A program made the translations under genes and the position numbers. Under the pieces are notes generated by a model that was not told the origin of the DNA, made no database searches, and worked only from the letters and a program-made list of their open reading frames with translations. 64,000 bases of DNA from Glycine soja (Eukaryota; Streptophyta; Magnoliopsida; Fabales; Fabaceae), in contig NC_041002.1 in NCBI RefSeq assembly GCF_004193775.1, positions 6,187,261 through 6,251,260 on the forward strand. Direction: 5' to 3'. Shown here piece by piece: positions 1 through 11,519 of the stretch (position 1 is its first letter; every line of letters starts with the position of its first letter).

Positions 1-75
1 GATCAGTTGGAAGTTTTGTCTTTTTACTAAAGCATGTTCTCATTTTGGTGAAGAAAACACCGAGACTATTTTTTA

Positions 76-165
76 GTCTCACAGTTGTCAAGAATTACGT
101 AGGTCTGAGTTCCTCATCACAAATTGAGGATACGTAGGAGCAAAAGCCCTGCTTTTGTCGACCAC
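76..165 (+). repeat. segment resembling the Ogre-like LTR
   Basis: Two blocks, ACGTAGGTCTGA and TACGTAGGAGCAAAAGCCC followed by TTTTGTCGAC, occur here in the same order and spacing as at 4614-4677 inside the LTR. This could be a piece of an older related LTR or a motif shared by LTR and internal region. The relation is seen directly; the origin is not resolved. Confidence 0.55.
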
Positions 166-1360
166 CCCACCTTTTGTTACCATGACCCAAGAGTTTGGTG
201 GCATGCGGAGCCACATGACCGTGGGATCCCCAAATTTGTATGTTCCATCATTTGCCATTTGCATGTTATCTTATGACTTGAGGGACTAATGTTTGTTTTT
301 TATTGTTGCGATTGTCATTTGTTTTGTGCATATATTTTGTTTGGACTATTGCGTTAGTGCTTACTTCGTTGTTGTCAATAGTGTTTGTTGAAATTCCGGA
401 ACCGTGTAGAGTTTTTCATTTAGTAACGTCGTCCTAAAAATAAAATGAACCAAAAATCCTGATAAAAAGAAAGAAGCATTGTGAATAAAATGTCTGCGTA
501 TACAAAAAAAAGGAAAGTGTGTATAAAAGGTTTTTTTTGTGTGTAAATGATGCGTGGAAAGGAATTCTTGTGTGCGTGAGCAACGAGTGTATATGAAGAA
601 ACTTTTGTGTGAACCATAAGTGTGTGTTGGGAAAAATGAAAAATCTTTGAATGTAAATAGAGTTTGTATATAGACCGTGTGACGTAAAGAGAAAGAGTTC
701 CAATGCGTGTACAGAAAAAGTTTGTCATGTATAAGAATATAGATGTACAAAGAAAGGTTTTCCTCATAAAGGACCACAAGTGTATAATTTTGTGAATGAA
801 ACAAAAAGGAAAAAGAAAGAAAGACCGCAAAGGTCGACATGTTATAGTTCAAGAAGTATAAATCATTCGTAAAGAGCAAACGTATCTTCTGGAAACAAGA
901 GACTGATGCTAAGAGTTTATTTTTTGGAATAACCGAGATAAGAATGGATGAATTCATTGGACTGATGAAAGAACATAATTGGGAAATGTTGGGTCTGTTT
1001 GTGTAAATTCCCAACCGTAGTATCACAATGCCATAAACAGGATGCTTGAGTGCCCACCTGGCTGTAGCCATGACTAATTTTGCACGTTGTTTTCAAATCA
1101 TCATTGTCACGCGTGCCTTATGGAATAATATAGAAGTTCGGCCCGAAACCGACACCTTGACACCCAAATTTGTTTCGCCCCAGATATCAAGATTGGGGTT
1201 CCCACGGTAAAAGACCCCACTGAGACACAACCCTAGACCTTTTTGAACCTTGGCCTATAAAAAAGGAATCCTCATCCTTTCCCCCGAAGCAAAGGACAGC
1301 GGAATCTCCTCAAGGGAGAGCAAATAGAATGCTAAAACCTGATTTCCCAAAGAAAGGGAT

Positions 1361-1512
1361 GGGGAAGGAAAAGTGAAAAGAAAGAAAAGGAAGAAATGGA
1401 AAGAAAGAAAACAAAAAAAAGATGAAAATAAAGAAAAGAACAGAAGAACGGAAAGAAGGATTCCCAATCAAAGATCGAAAAGAAGTGAAAAGGGAAAAAA
1501 AGCAATTCTCGA
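1361..1512 (+). repeat. purine-rich tract
   Basis: About 150 bases are nearly all A and G on the plus strand, built from irregular GAAAGAAAAG-type words. It lies within the Ogre-like 3' region, about 1.8 kb upstream of the LTR. It is too far away and too long to be the primer for plus-strand synthesis, which is assigned to 3321-3334. The antisense reading frames here are only low-complexity Phe/Ser/Leu products. Confidence 0.6.
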
Positions 1513-2006
1513 TCAATGAAAGAAAGAGGACAGAAATTCTTCAAGCCAGATTGCCACTCAAAATCATTATCGACTAGCAATATCCCACCCCACATGAACA
1601 AAGAGGAAAAGACCGAAACACCCAGCTTCCTCTCCAAAAACACTACCCTCAAGAAAATCCCATTGGTCCGTGATCGTACGTTTGATCTTTGATTCGATAG
1701 GAAGTCGTGTGCAAAATAAAGTCATGGTGCAGTTATGGTTTGGGAATAGGATAAAACACTTGCCTGTGTGAGTTTTTATACACTATGAGTGATTTATTTT
1801 CAGCTTAGCCCGATGTTTCCCCTGCATGTTCATTTAAAAGCTAAAAGTTGACATCCTGCCCTTCATTCTCGATTACAAGGAAGATTACCCTTAGCACAAG
1901 TATATTGTTTCTCTAAGATATGGTGCTCTCGCGAATGATTTATTTTTCTTTGCAAAAAGCATGTTTGCTTTTTAGGTGGAAAAAACCCGATGGACCATTC
2001 GGTCCT

Positions 2007-3070
2007 GCCAACCCTTTTTCGGAGCCCCCATGAATTGTGTTTTCGTTCATGCGTCCTCCACCCACGAGTTTGGAGCCATGCGTAGTGATTGCTTAGTGCA
2101 ATTCTCCATTCTCAACCCTTTTTCGGAGCCCCCATGAATTGCGTTTTCGATCATGCGTCCTCCACCCACGAGTTTGGAGCCATGCGTAGTGATTGCTTAG
2201 TGCAATTCTCCATTCTCAAACTTTTTTTCGGAGCCCCATGAATGTTATTGCCTAGCGCTGTTCATGCATCCTCCACCCACAAGTTTGGAGCCATGCGTAG
2301 TGATTGCTTAGTGCAATTCTCCATTCTCAACCCTTTTTCGGAGCCCCCATGAATTGTGTTTTCGTTCATGCGTCCTCCACCCATGAGTTTGGAGCCATGC
2401 GTAGTGATTGCTTAGTGCAATTATCCATTCTCAAACTTTTTTCGGAGCCCCCATGAATTGCGTTTTCGTTCATGCGTCCTCCACCCACGAGTTTGGAGCC
2501 ATGCGTAGTGATTGCTTAGTGAAATTCTCCATTCTCAACCCTTTTTCGGAGCCCCCATGAATTGCGTTTTTCATTCATGCGTCCTCCACCCACGAGTTTG
2601 GAGCCATGCGTAGTGATTGCTTAGTGCAATTCTCCATTCTCAAACTTTTTTTTTGGAGCCCCATGAACGTTATTGCCTAGCGCTGTTCATGCATCCTCCA
2701 CCCACGAGTTTGGAGCCATGCGTAGTGATTGCTTAGTGAAATTCTCCATTCTCAACCCTTTTTCGGAGCCCCCATGAATTGCGTTTTCATTCGTGGATCC
2801 TCCACCCACGAGTTTGGAGCCATGCGTAGTGATTGCTTAGTGCAATTCTCCATTCTCAACCCTTTTTCGGACCCCCATGAATTGCGTTTTGGTTCATGCG
2901 TCCTCCACCCACGAGTTTGGAGCCATGTGTAGTGATTGCTTAGTGCAATTCTCCATTCTCAACCCTTTTTTGGACCCCCATGAATTGCGTTTTCGTTCAT
3001 GCGTCCTCCTCCCACGAGTTTGGAGCCATGTGTAGTGATCGCTGAGTGCAATCCTCCATTCTCCAGAGTT
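2007..3070 (+). repeat. tandem array, 104-bp unit, about 10 copies, in the Ogre-like 3' UTR
   Basis: Each unit begins with ACCCTTTTTCGGAGCCCCCA, continues through CCTCCACCCACGAGTTTGGA and ends with CAATTCTCCATTCTCA. Unit starts read by eye are near 2011, 2115, 2219, 2330, 2434, 2538, 2643, 2755, 2859 and 2962. The period is 103-105 bp, except for the units at 2219 and 2643, which are 111-112 bp and contain ATTGCCTAGCGCTGTTCATG. The two long variants lie four units (424 bp) apart. Reading frames through the array are not conserved as protein. Confidence 0.9.
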
Positions 3071-3320
3071 TTTCATCGTCAAGGGCGTATCCTCTTGACT
3101 GTAAATGTGATCTTTGTTATGTTCCCGATTGTTTCCTTTTCCCAAATGTGTATATGTATATTATATTTGTTGTTCTTGTTGGTGTTTGTATTGTGTTGTG
3201 CAGAAAAGAAAAAAAGAAGGAGTAGAGACGAGAGTCGTCATGGACTAATCACGGAAAGGGCAAGACGGACAAAATCAGTGTCTTATCTTTGCTTTCCTCT
3301 TATCTCCGATAAAAGGTAAG

Positions 3321-3334
3321 TAAAGAGGGGCAAC
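3321..3334 (+). promoter_or_regulatory. polypurine tract before the Ogre-like 3' LTR
   Basis: TAAAGAGGGGCAAC directly precedes the LTR start TATCATACCC. A short G-rich purine run here is the expected primer for plus-strand synthesis of an LTR retrotransposon, and it fixes this LTR as the 3' one. Confidence 0.7.
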
Positions 3335-4957
3335 TATCATACCCTAATTTCGTCCGGGGATTATTACTTGATGACATGCAACCTTTGGTTAGCCGCTTTG
3401 AGATACTTGGCGTCCTTTGTTGCACAATAAATGAAGTCCCGAGACGTGTCAGAAATCAAAAGGAAGCAGGCTTGCGCGATCCGTGAAATTCCGTAATGTG
3501 GCGGAAATCGAAAGGAGATGTTTTTCGCAATCCGTGAGTTTTCGTAACTTCTTCGAAAGATAAAAAAGAGTAAATACATAATCCGTGAAGATTCGTAACC
3601 TTGCGGAAGGAAAATAAGTATCGTTACGAAATTCGTAAAGTTTCGTAACGTTATGGAAAAAGAATTACCAAAAAAAGGTGAAGGGGGGTGCATTTAGTAA
3701 AAAGGGGGGTACAAATAGCAATCAGGCCCACTTGGGCCTTCCAGATTCTTCCTCCAGAAGGCTGTTGCTTCTGGAGGAAGCAACCTTGCTCGCCTGGGCG
3801 AGCTGAGCTCGCCTGGGTGAGCTGGGTGGCAAGCTCCTCCCCTATTTTGCTATAAATAGGGGGAGGAGTGAAGGGAGAAGGGTTCAGCCTTCTTGGCACT
3901 TCTCATTCTCTCGAAATTGCTGAGGAAAATTATTTCCGTGAAGAAAATCCAAGCCGAGGCGCTTCCGTAACGTTTCCGTGAGTAATTACGCGAAGATTCT
4001 CGACCGTTCTTCAACATTCATCGTTCGTTCTTCATTTTCTTCAGTCTTCAACGGGTAAGTACCTCAAACCAAGCTTCTCAATTCATTCTAAGTACCCGTG
4101 GTGGTCCCCATTTTGTTTCATGTATTTTTATTCTCGTTTTCATTCGCTTTTTATACCCCCTTTTGACGTGCTTAAGTCATTTATTTAAGTCATTTCTCGC
4201 CTAATCTAAAAATAAAATAAATTTCCACCGATCGTTTGAATTGTATCATCCGTTAATTTCGGTTAAAATGAATTATGACCGTTCGGTCATGCCGTAACCA
4301 CGTTGGAAATCAAAAAAAGAGGTAAAATAATAATATAATAATAAAAAAATACCTTTTAGTAAAATAAAGCGAAAAATCAATCGGACGTTTTCTCTTTGGG
4401 ATTTCTCATTCTTAATTGAATTGACTAATAACTAAAGTGAAACTAAGGCTAAAATCAAACTCGCCTAGTCAAGCTCGTCCACAAAAATAGGGTTTTGAAA
4501 GTTTATCATTTCAGTTTCTTACCAAGTAAAATGGATCATTTTTAAGGTCCAACGCCTTAAAATGATCACCTTTCAAGTAAAAAGAATAACTTGATTCACG
4601 CATAAGAAAGAACTACGTAGGTCTGATTTCCTCTTCGATGGAGGGTACGTAGGAGCAAAAGCCCCGCTTTTGTCGACCCCAAAAAATAAAAAGAAATAAA
4701 AGTTAAGGTAATACAATTTCCACAATTCTAAAAAAATAGGTTGTTGTCCTTTGAGACAAACGTGAGAGGTGCTAATACCTTCCTCAAACGTAAATACAAC
4801 TCCCGAACTTAGAATTTTCATTTTGACCGGTTTCCTTCGGTTTTCCCGACGTTTTCCACAAATAAACGTTGGTGGCGACTCCGCGCATCTTTCCTCCTTT
4901 GGAAAGTGCACCCGTGAGCCTCGCCTTCGCTCGCCCGCAAAAGGGCACGTTGCGACA
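3335..4957 (+). mobile_element. 3' LTR of the Ogre-like Gypsy element
   Basis: The 1623-bp LTR begins TATCATACCCTAATTTCG and ends ACGTTGCGACA. The ends would be TGTC...GACA if the second base is a G-to-A change. U3 carries a TATA box (TATAAATAGG at 3851). It also has four irregular copies of a CCGTGAAATTCCGTAA-like motif (about 3480-3650) and a palindromic CTCGCCTGGGCGAGC stretch near 3789. The block ACGTAGGTCTGATTTCCTC ... TTTTGTCGACCCC (4614-4680) is typical of soybean Ogre LTRs as I remember them. The right end is inferred from the TG...CA rule. Confidence 0.75.
3851..3858 (+). promoter_or_regulatory. TATA box of the Ogre-like LTR promoter
   Basis: TATAAATA lies in a GC-richer context after palindromic GCTCGCC motifs. 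Transcription would start roughly 30 bp downstream. This is a sequence match only. Confidence 0.5.
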
Positions 4958-5569
4958 TAATGATTTCTTTTTTTGTGTGTAGAAGAGTACGAAAATGGAA
5001 AGTGCAATTTGTGGTTTTCAGTTTCATTATGTGTCTCATGTTGTGTGTTGCTTATATGATAGATGCAGAAGGCTGGTTCTGTTATCATGAAACAAATACT
5101 TAAATTTTAGTTTTAATTTCTCATGTTTTGATGATAGCCTTGAGGATTAATCTTTGTGCTTATGATCCAGTTTCCTTTATTTTTAATGAATTATTTTACT
5201 TAACAAAAAAAAAAAAAAATAGGATCATGATTCATGAAGGTCTAGGTCGTGATTTTATGTACGTACTTACATGTGTTGATTATCAACTCCTGTTCTTATG
5301 TTGTCCTTCATGACTTTCATGGAAAGCCCTGTGATGAAAGAGATGTATCCATTGTTTTCAATCTATCACCTATCTACCCATATATATGCAGAGGGCAGGG
5401 GTTTAATGCATTTTGAAAAAAAGTTACCTTGCTGGCAAATTTTGTTAACTTTTGTCTGTTTTATTCGGATGAATTAATACCGGCCGGGGCTTTGGGAACA
5501 TGCATATACAATTTCCAGTGACATATTGTGTTCATATTTTCATGTAAAGTGATATTTAACATGACAAGT

Positions 5570-5640
<71 letters not shown>

Positions 5641-6094
5641 GATTGTCTTTTAAAAACATAATAATGATATAATGATTAATATTAAATATGTTTTTAATCC
5701 CTTAATTATTCATGATTTTTAGTTTCTAACATTAAATATTTCAGTTAAATTGCTTTGATGGAAAGATTTAAAACATGTTGAAACATTTATAAATCATCAA
5801 AAATTACTTTTAAAAAAAATCAAGCATAATTTCAATCACAAACAAAAATAATTAGATAAAAGAGAGATTTTTATGCTCCATAAACCAAACTTAAATATAA
5901 CAATGAATTTTTTAGCCCACTTATAAGTTATAAGTAAAAGCAATAAACTTCATAACTTTTATTTGGGCGTAGAGGGATGAAACAGCCACCCAATTTAAGT
6001 TAGATATTTGAATCCCCAAATATGATTCTAACAATTAACAAATCCATCTGATGAGATCAAAACATAGTTAGAAAGTGAAGAAAGCTTGAGAAGT
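4958..6094. other. AT-rich spacer between the Ogre-like LTR and the CACTA element
   Basis: I see no coding frame supported by protein similarity. It contains a poly-A run near 5203-5218 and the TA microsatellite at 5571-5638, and ends with the left AGT duplication of the CACTA element at 6092-6094. Confidence 0.6.
5571..5638. repeat. (TA)n microsatellite
   Basis: About 34 uninterrupted TA dinucleotides. Confidence 0.95.
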
Positions 6095-6760
6095 TACTAT
6101 TAGAAAATACACCTTCTATATCGGTTATTTAGGACTTTCTACATCAATTTTTAACTGATGTTGAAAGTATTATCGTTAACATCGGTTTTACAAAATTGAT
6201 GTTAACATAAACTTGACAACATTGATTATCTGAATAACTGATGTTATATAATAAGAATTACAACAAAAAATTGTATGCATGTTGATAGTTGACATCGGTT
6301 TTTATAAAAAATCGATGTTAACATATATATTAACATCGGTTTTCTATAAAAACTGATGTTAACTTATATATTAACATCAATTTTCTATAAAAACGATGTT
6401 ACGTTAGAAACGTTAACATCGGTTTTTTATAAAAACCAATGTCAACTATCAACATACATACAGTTTTTTTTTTTTTATAAAAACCGATGTTAACTGTTTA
6501 TAGGTTAGCATCAATTTTTCTATAAAAATTGATGTTAATCTATATGTTAACATCGGTTTTTATAAATAACCGATGTTAATGTTAATATTAACATCAGTTT
6601 TCTAGGAAAATCGATGTCAACTTACACAATCAACATTGGTTTTTGAGGAACAGATGTTAAGTTGTATGTTAACATCGGTTTTTTTTTTTCCAAAAACCGA
6701 TGTTGTTTGTGTAAGTTAACATCGGTTTTAGGAAAACCGATGTGGTTTTAGGGTTTTTTT
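6095..6760. repeat. left subterminal repeats of the CACTA element
   Basis: At least ten inverted-repeat units of the form AACATCGGTTTT ... AAAACCGATGTT follow each other, separated by AT-rich loops. Copies vary by single substitutions (CATCAATTTT, CATCGATTTT). ACATCGG is the known subterminal motif of soybean Tgm elements and is presumably the transposase-binding site. From about 6761 to 7050 there is only AT-rich sequence with no recognisable gene. Confidence 0.85.
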
Positions 6761-7050
6761 TTAAATACACTTTCTGTTTTTACAAAAAACCCAAAATTTA
6801 ACCTGTAAAATTGAAATCAGACCACAACATTTATCATTTGCATTCTGCTTTCAAACAGTTTTTAGCAGAAAGCTATATTAAACTATCAATTGATAACTAT
6901 GAATAAATGATTTATTAACAACTATCAATAAAGAATATTCAATGTTCAAATGACATAGCAATTGGCAAAAATGTAAAGCAAGGTAGTAAACTAACTAAGT
7001 AACCTAAAATGGAATAGTTCCCTAACATACATCCTAAGTTCCCTAACATC

Positions 7051-10000
7051 TTAACTTTCATTTCTAACTTTGAGATAAAATTTAGCCCACTGGATGCGAA
7101 GCACATTCAATCTCTCTGCTTCCAATGGTATAACATCATTAAAATACTACATGATCAAATAAAACATAAGTTAATAATGTAATACCAATGACAAGAAAAT
7201 AAAATTTGTTTGAAATAAACAATTACCGCTTCCCAATTATTCTTGAAAGTTCCTAAGATTATCATGGACATCCAGTGCATGACGTAATAGCCGCACTCAG
7301 TGCTTCATTTTTGTCTATTACACTAAATACATAATGAAATTTGGATATTAATTAAATGTTAACTACAATTAGTGTACACTCACATAAGCAGTATATATAA
7401 GTAGAAGTTTTATTTAAATGACGTACCTTAACAACAATCCACCTAGCACCAGCCTTGGATTTAGGCTGTAGAGTATCATCAAGTCCTTTCAAAGCACTGT
7501 TGAATACGAAGAACATTAAAATATTGATGTTGTTCAGTTATGCTAATGCAAATGTATTGAAAACAACATTGACATGTTAATTATTCCCTTAAGGTAGTTG
7601 TCTGGTCTGTTATGCAAGGAACAAAACCAGACAACAACGTTTTCCTTAGGCAGAATGACAACCATTTGCCAGTGTCCACTACATTGGAGACGAATATGGG
7701 TTATTGTAGTAGTATACATTATTTAAATTTAGTTGTTTTGTTTGACTTACCTATTCAGGTAGGCTCCAAGGTAGACATCGCGTTGTGAACTCTGCATCCA
7801 ACTTTTTATGTAGCTTTCATATTCAAACTGCGATTGCCTAAATCTCTGAATAGACTGCGATTGCCTAAATCTCTGAATAGACTGCGACTCGAGGAATCCA
7901 TACACATCAGAATTCTGCGCTCGCATACTTGTCTCAATCAGATGACTGTTGTTGTTAAGACAAAGTTAATTATGTATGAATTTAAAACAAAAACTTAGGT
8001 AATTAACAATAAGATAAATTGGCTTACAGATTTCACAACCGTATGACAGATATGTTGAGACATTGACCACCGTGTGCGATTTCGGAGAGATCTTCATGCT
8101 TTATGTACAACGGGAAGTATGGATTAAATACTCCGAACACGGTAGCATCCCAGTTAACTTGGAAAGGCTTCAAGAAAAGCTCTGGGATGGTCAATGTCAT
8201 CAGATATAGCGGATCATCGACCTCAGGATCCGACCTTTGTGGAGGTTTTGCTGGAGAAACAGCTGCCTGTTGATCAAACATAGTTAATTAACATAATTTA
8301 ATTACAGGAAACTTTTCAATTGAAATAAAAGAAGCATATAATGAGAGTAAAATACCTGTTTTGATACATGCTTCACGAGATGTGTCGGCCAAGCAAGGAA
8401 GCTGTTCAGTGCCTGCCCCACTAGTTGAACCTCGTCAGTGGGTACAGGAATGAGAGCCTGTGCATCTTTAACCTCCTCAACACCAACCTTCACTTGGCCA
8501 TGCAACAAAGGGATGTTGTGAACAACTATGGATCCCTCATAAAGTCTTCCTAGGGCAACCAGGCGGGAAGGATTTTCTTCGATGTACAACCCGCATTTGT
8601 CTGAGTCACCTGTCTCTGGATCGGTCAGTGAGGGATCAACAAAACTCTCCTTTGTGCTAACACGAGCAGCTGAGGGACCAACATTAGGCTCCGGAGGCAG
8701 TGCAAGTCACTGTGATTGCATCTGTGACTGTAGCTGGAACTGCATCTGGCTAAAGGATGCCATCAGTTGCCGAGTCACTTTTTCTGTGATCGACTCCTCC
8801 AACTGGTCCCTGATTTGTTGAGTCAGCTGCTCGAGATCTTCGGGAGGGATGGAGGAGGAACTGCGGGAGCTTCGTGGAGCCGATCCGAAGTATTGCTTGA
8901 TGGTGACACCGACTCCACCAGTATGCACACGGCCAGGGTGTTCTAGTCGCCCAACGGTAGCAGTCAGGACATCTTCATGTCCATGGGGGACAAACGAACC
9001 TTGTGACGCCTACTCCTCCAAAGAATCCTGTACATAACACAAATATTTGTCTAAGGCATTCACATAATAAACAAACATAATTAGAATTCTTAATTGAAAA
9101 TGACTTACAATCTTCTCAGCGATTTCCTTTGCGGCCTCAGACGTCATCTGCCCAGTTTTCTTCGTGCTGGCCATCTTCCACTTCACGTGTCGTTTGATGG
9201 GAGATGGAGGATTAATGACGCCCTCGGTGCCTCCAGACTGAGTAGTTTCCTCTAGTTTTTTCTTTGTCTTCTCAGCCATCAACTTCTGTTCTAAATAATC
9301 ATAACCCTCACGAGACAACATGTGGGGGGCAGTGTTTTGCTTCTGGATGGCCTGTGTTTTTTTCTGCACATCCTGCAAAATTCAAACATTAATGAAAATG
9401 ATTTCTACAATCTATTATAAGAACTGAATTTTTAGTGGAAAACAATTCAAATTACAAAGTACATACCTCCCATGAGGGATCTCGGCATGTCTGATAAAAC
9501 TGGGCCCATTTGTCCTTGCTAATGCCGTATTTTTCATAGACATTGTCTTCCACATCGTCCTTGTCGGCTGCAAGTGCCCATTTCCTGGTCAAATCTAATT
9601 TAAACTGCCTCCACCACTCGCTGATAGTCTGAAGAAGTTTCTTCTTTGCCATGCTGTTAGAAGCTTCAGGGATTTCAAATTTCGCCTGACAAACAATAAA
9701 TTAGGTTTTATTGTTAGTAAATTATAAATGTTGGCTAATAAAGAAAATCAAAGAAGAAAACGGTCATACCTGAATATCCTCTCATATCGAATCCTTTTGA
9801 GCAGCTGGGACTTCTTTCCAGGTCTGGTTTGTCACGTCGACTTTATCACGAGCGACAATCCCCAAATATGTTCTTAATTTCTTCTTTTGGGGACCGTTGG
9901 CCTTGCCGGTCACAGGATCGACATGGACCACTGGTCTCTCTGCCCCAGGTGGTCTAGTGGCCAAGGATCGTAGCTGTGTGGCGTTGCGTGTCCGCTTCAC

Positions 10001-10093
10001 AGTACACGAAGATGCTGATGGGTCTACAGGGGGAGGAGGAGGAGGAGAAGAAGGAGGAAGAGGAGGAGGAGACGAGCCAGGTGGAGTAGCCAT
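7051..10093 (-). pseudogene. CACTA second gene: TNP1/En-Spm-like protein with C-terminal Ulp1-type cysteine protease domain
   Basis: The ATG is at 10093-10091 (MATPPGSSPPPLPP, a proline-rich start). Exons inferred from GT/AG borders are about 10093-9770, 9685-9467, 9372-9109, 9027-8356, 8266-8028, 7946-7751, 7700-7590, 7508-7429, 7325-7226 and 7150-7051. The N-terminal half resembles plant Ptta/En/Spm transposase proteins; the part around 8590-8400 (LVALGRLYEG...LAWPTHLVKH) matches a domain common in these proteins. The C-terminal third carries GHWQMVVILP (His, near 7670) and ECGYYVMHWM (Cys, near 7290), the Ulp1/C48 peptidase pattern. In-frame stops at 9782-9784, 9010-9012, near 8709 and near 8035, plus a 27-bp tandem duplication near 7850-7905, show decay. 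The exact role of such proteins in CACTA movement is not settled. Confidence 0.75.
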
Positions 10094-11519
10094 GGTCCTG
10101 TAATGAGAAAAACTTGAGTTAGTTAACATGATCAAAAAACATAGTATGAGTTATGTAAATTAATTTACCGAAATCAAATACATAATTAGAAAATTACAGT
10201 AGACGATGTTAATTAATTCTCCTTCATCATGATCATTACGATTAGCATGAATGTCGTCAGCTTCTTCTTCACCGACGACATTAGGAGTCATTTGTGTGGA
10301 CAAAGGACTAACATAACTGTCCATGTATGAATCATCATCTTCTACATTAACACCAATTGTTTTCCCATGTAGAACCATGCACCACCTTTCATCACAAGGG
10401 TCTTGCACATAAAATACTTGTTTAACTTGTTTAGCCATGATGAAATGGTCATTATGGTAACCTAGTTTCTTTAGGTCTACCAACGTAAATCCTACATCAT
10501 CGGTCCATACACCTGTGTTGCTGTCAACCCATTTACATTTGAAAACACATATAGTAATTTTGACATAGTTAAGCTCCCAAATTTCATCAATGAACCTAAA
10601 GTAAGGGATGAAAGCTACACAGGGATTGTCATCATGCACACTTGCAAAGTGTTGAGATTCAGCCCTTAAGGTGACCCCGCTGTTTTGCATTGTACTTTTG
10701 TCGTCTTGTGCTTTTGTGTAAAAGGAATACTTGTTAATGTCGTATCCTTGCCAAGTTGTAACATTTCTTTTAGGCCCATCTGCTAGCTTTCTTAATGTTT
10801 CTGAAGCATTTTCATCAGCAAAGATTGTATCTTTAAACCAATTAGAGAAAGTCTTGTTATGCTTTTTCAAGACAAAGTTCTTTGACATTTTTGGATTATT
10901 TTGTTTGACTAAAGCTTCATGCTGAAGTATGTATGGAAAAACTTCATTACTGTTGTACAACACATACAAGTGAGCTTGTAACAAATCTTCTATAGTTGGA
11001 GTGATAACATGCAATCCTCTTGAACCCTTACCGCCCACTCTGTCATCACGGCAAGACTCAGGAAGGCCAACAGGTTTAGCCTTTTCAATGTACTCTGAAC
11101 AAAATTCAATGGCTTCTTCTGCAATGTACCTTTTAACAATAAATGCTTCCGGATGATGTAGATTCTTGGTATACCCTGTTGGATCAAGTGGCCTTGGAAT
11201 AATTAAGAAGGGGGGGGGGGTTGAATTAATTATTAATGAACCTTTACTAATTAAAAATCTATCCTTCTTAATGCTACTAGATTCAATTAGGCATTTACGA
11301 TAATGTTAAGAAAGTAAAGAACAGAAATAGAAACTTAACCAAAAGTAAAAGCGATAATTAAAGTGCACAACGGAAATTAAAGAGTGTAGGGAAGAAGAAG
11401 ACAAACACAAGAATTTATACTTGTTCGGCAACAACCCGTGCCTACATCCAGTCCCCAAGCAACCTGCGGTCCTTGAGATTTCTTTTCAACCTTGTAAAAA
11501 CCTTTACCAGCAAAGATCC

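Larger units (their letters stand above)
1..3334 (+). mobile_element. Ogre-like Ty3/Gypsy element, 3' internal non-coding region (element enters from the left)
   Basis: No long sense reading frame is present. This stretch leads into a polypurine tract (3321-3334) and an LTR starting at 3335, so it is read as the 3' untranslated part of a Gypsy element whose coding part lies left of the window. It holds a segment resembling the downstream LTR, a long purine-rich tract and a 104-bp tandem array. Tandem repeats in the 3' UTR are a known habit of Ogre/Tat-lineage elements. The lineage is inferred from this layout and the LTR; no reverse transcriptase is available in the window to confirm it. Confidence 0.7.

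Noticed and set aside
361..1652. Several antisense reading frames of 60-236 residues rich in Phe, Ser and Leu
   Set aside because: They are complements of purine-rich non-coding sequence, with no recognisable domain and no coding-like composition.
2007..3070. CRISPR-like direct repeats
   Set aside because: Head-to-tail 104-bp units without unique spacers, in plant DNA.
2729..3319. Reading frames across the tandem array
   Set aside because: They exist only because the 104-bp unit repeats; the frame shifts from unit to unit and no protein similarity is apparent.
4870..4884. TGGTGGCGACTCCGC, resembling the tRNA-Arg primer site of Ogre elements
   Set aside because: The LTR appears to continue to ...TTGCGACA at 4957, which gives proper TGTC/GACA-type ends. 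A polypurine tract at 3321 makes this the 3' LTR, where no primer site is expected.
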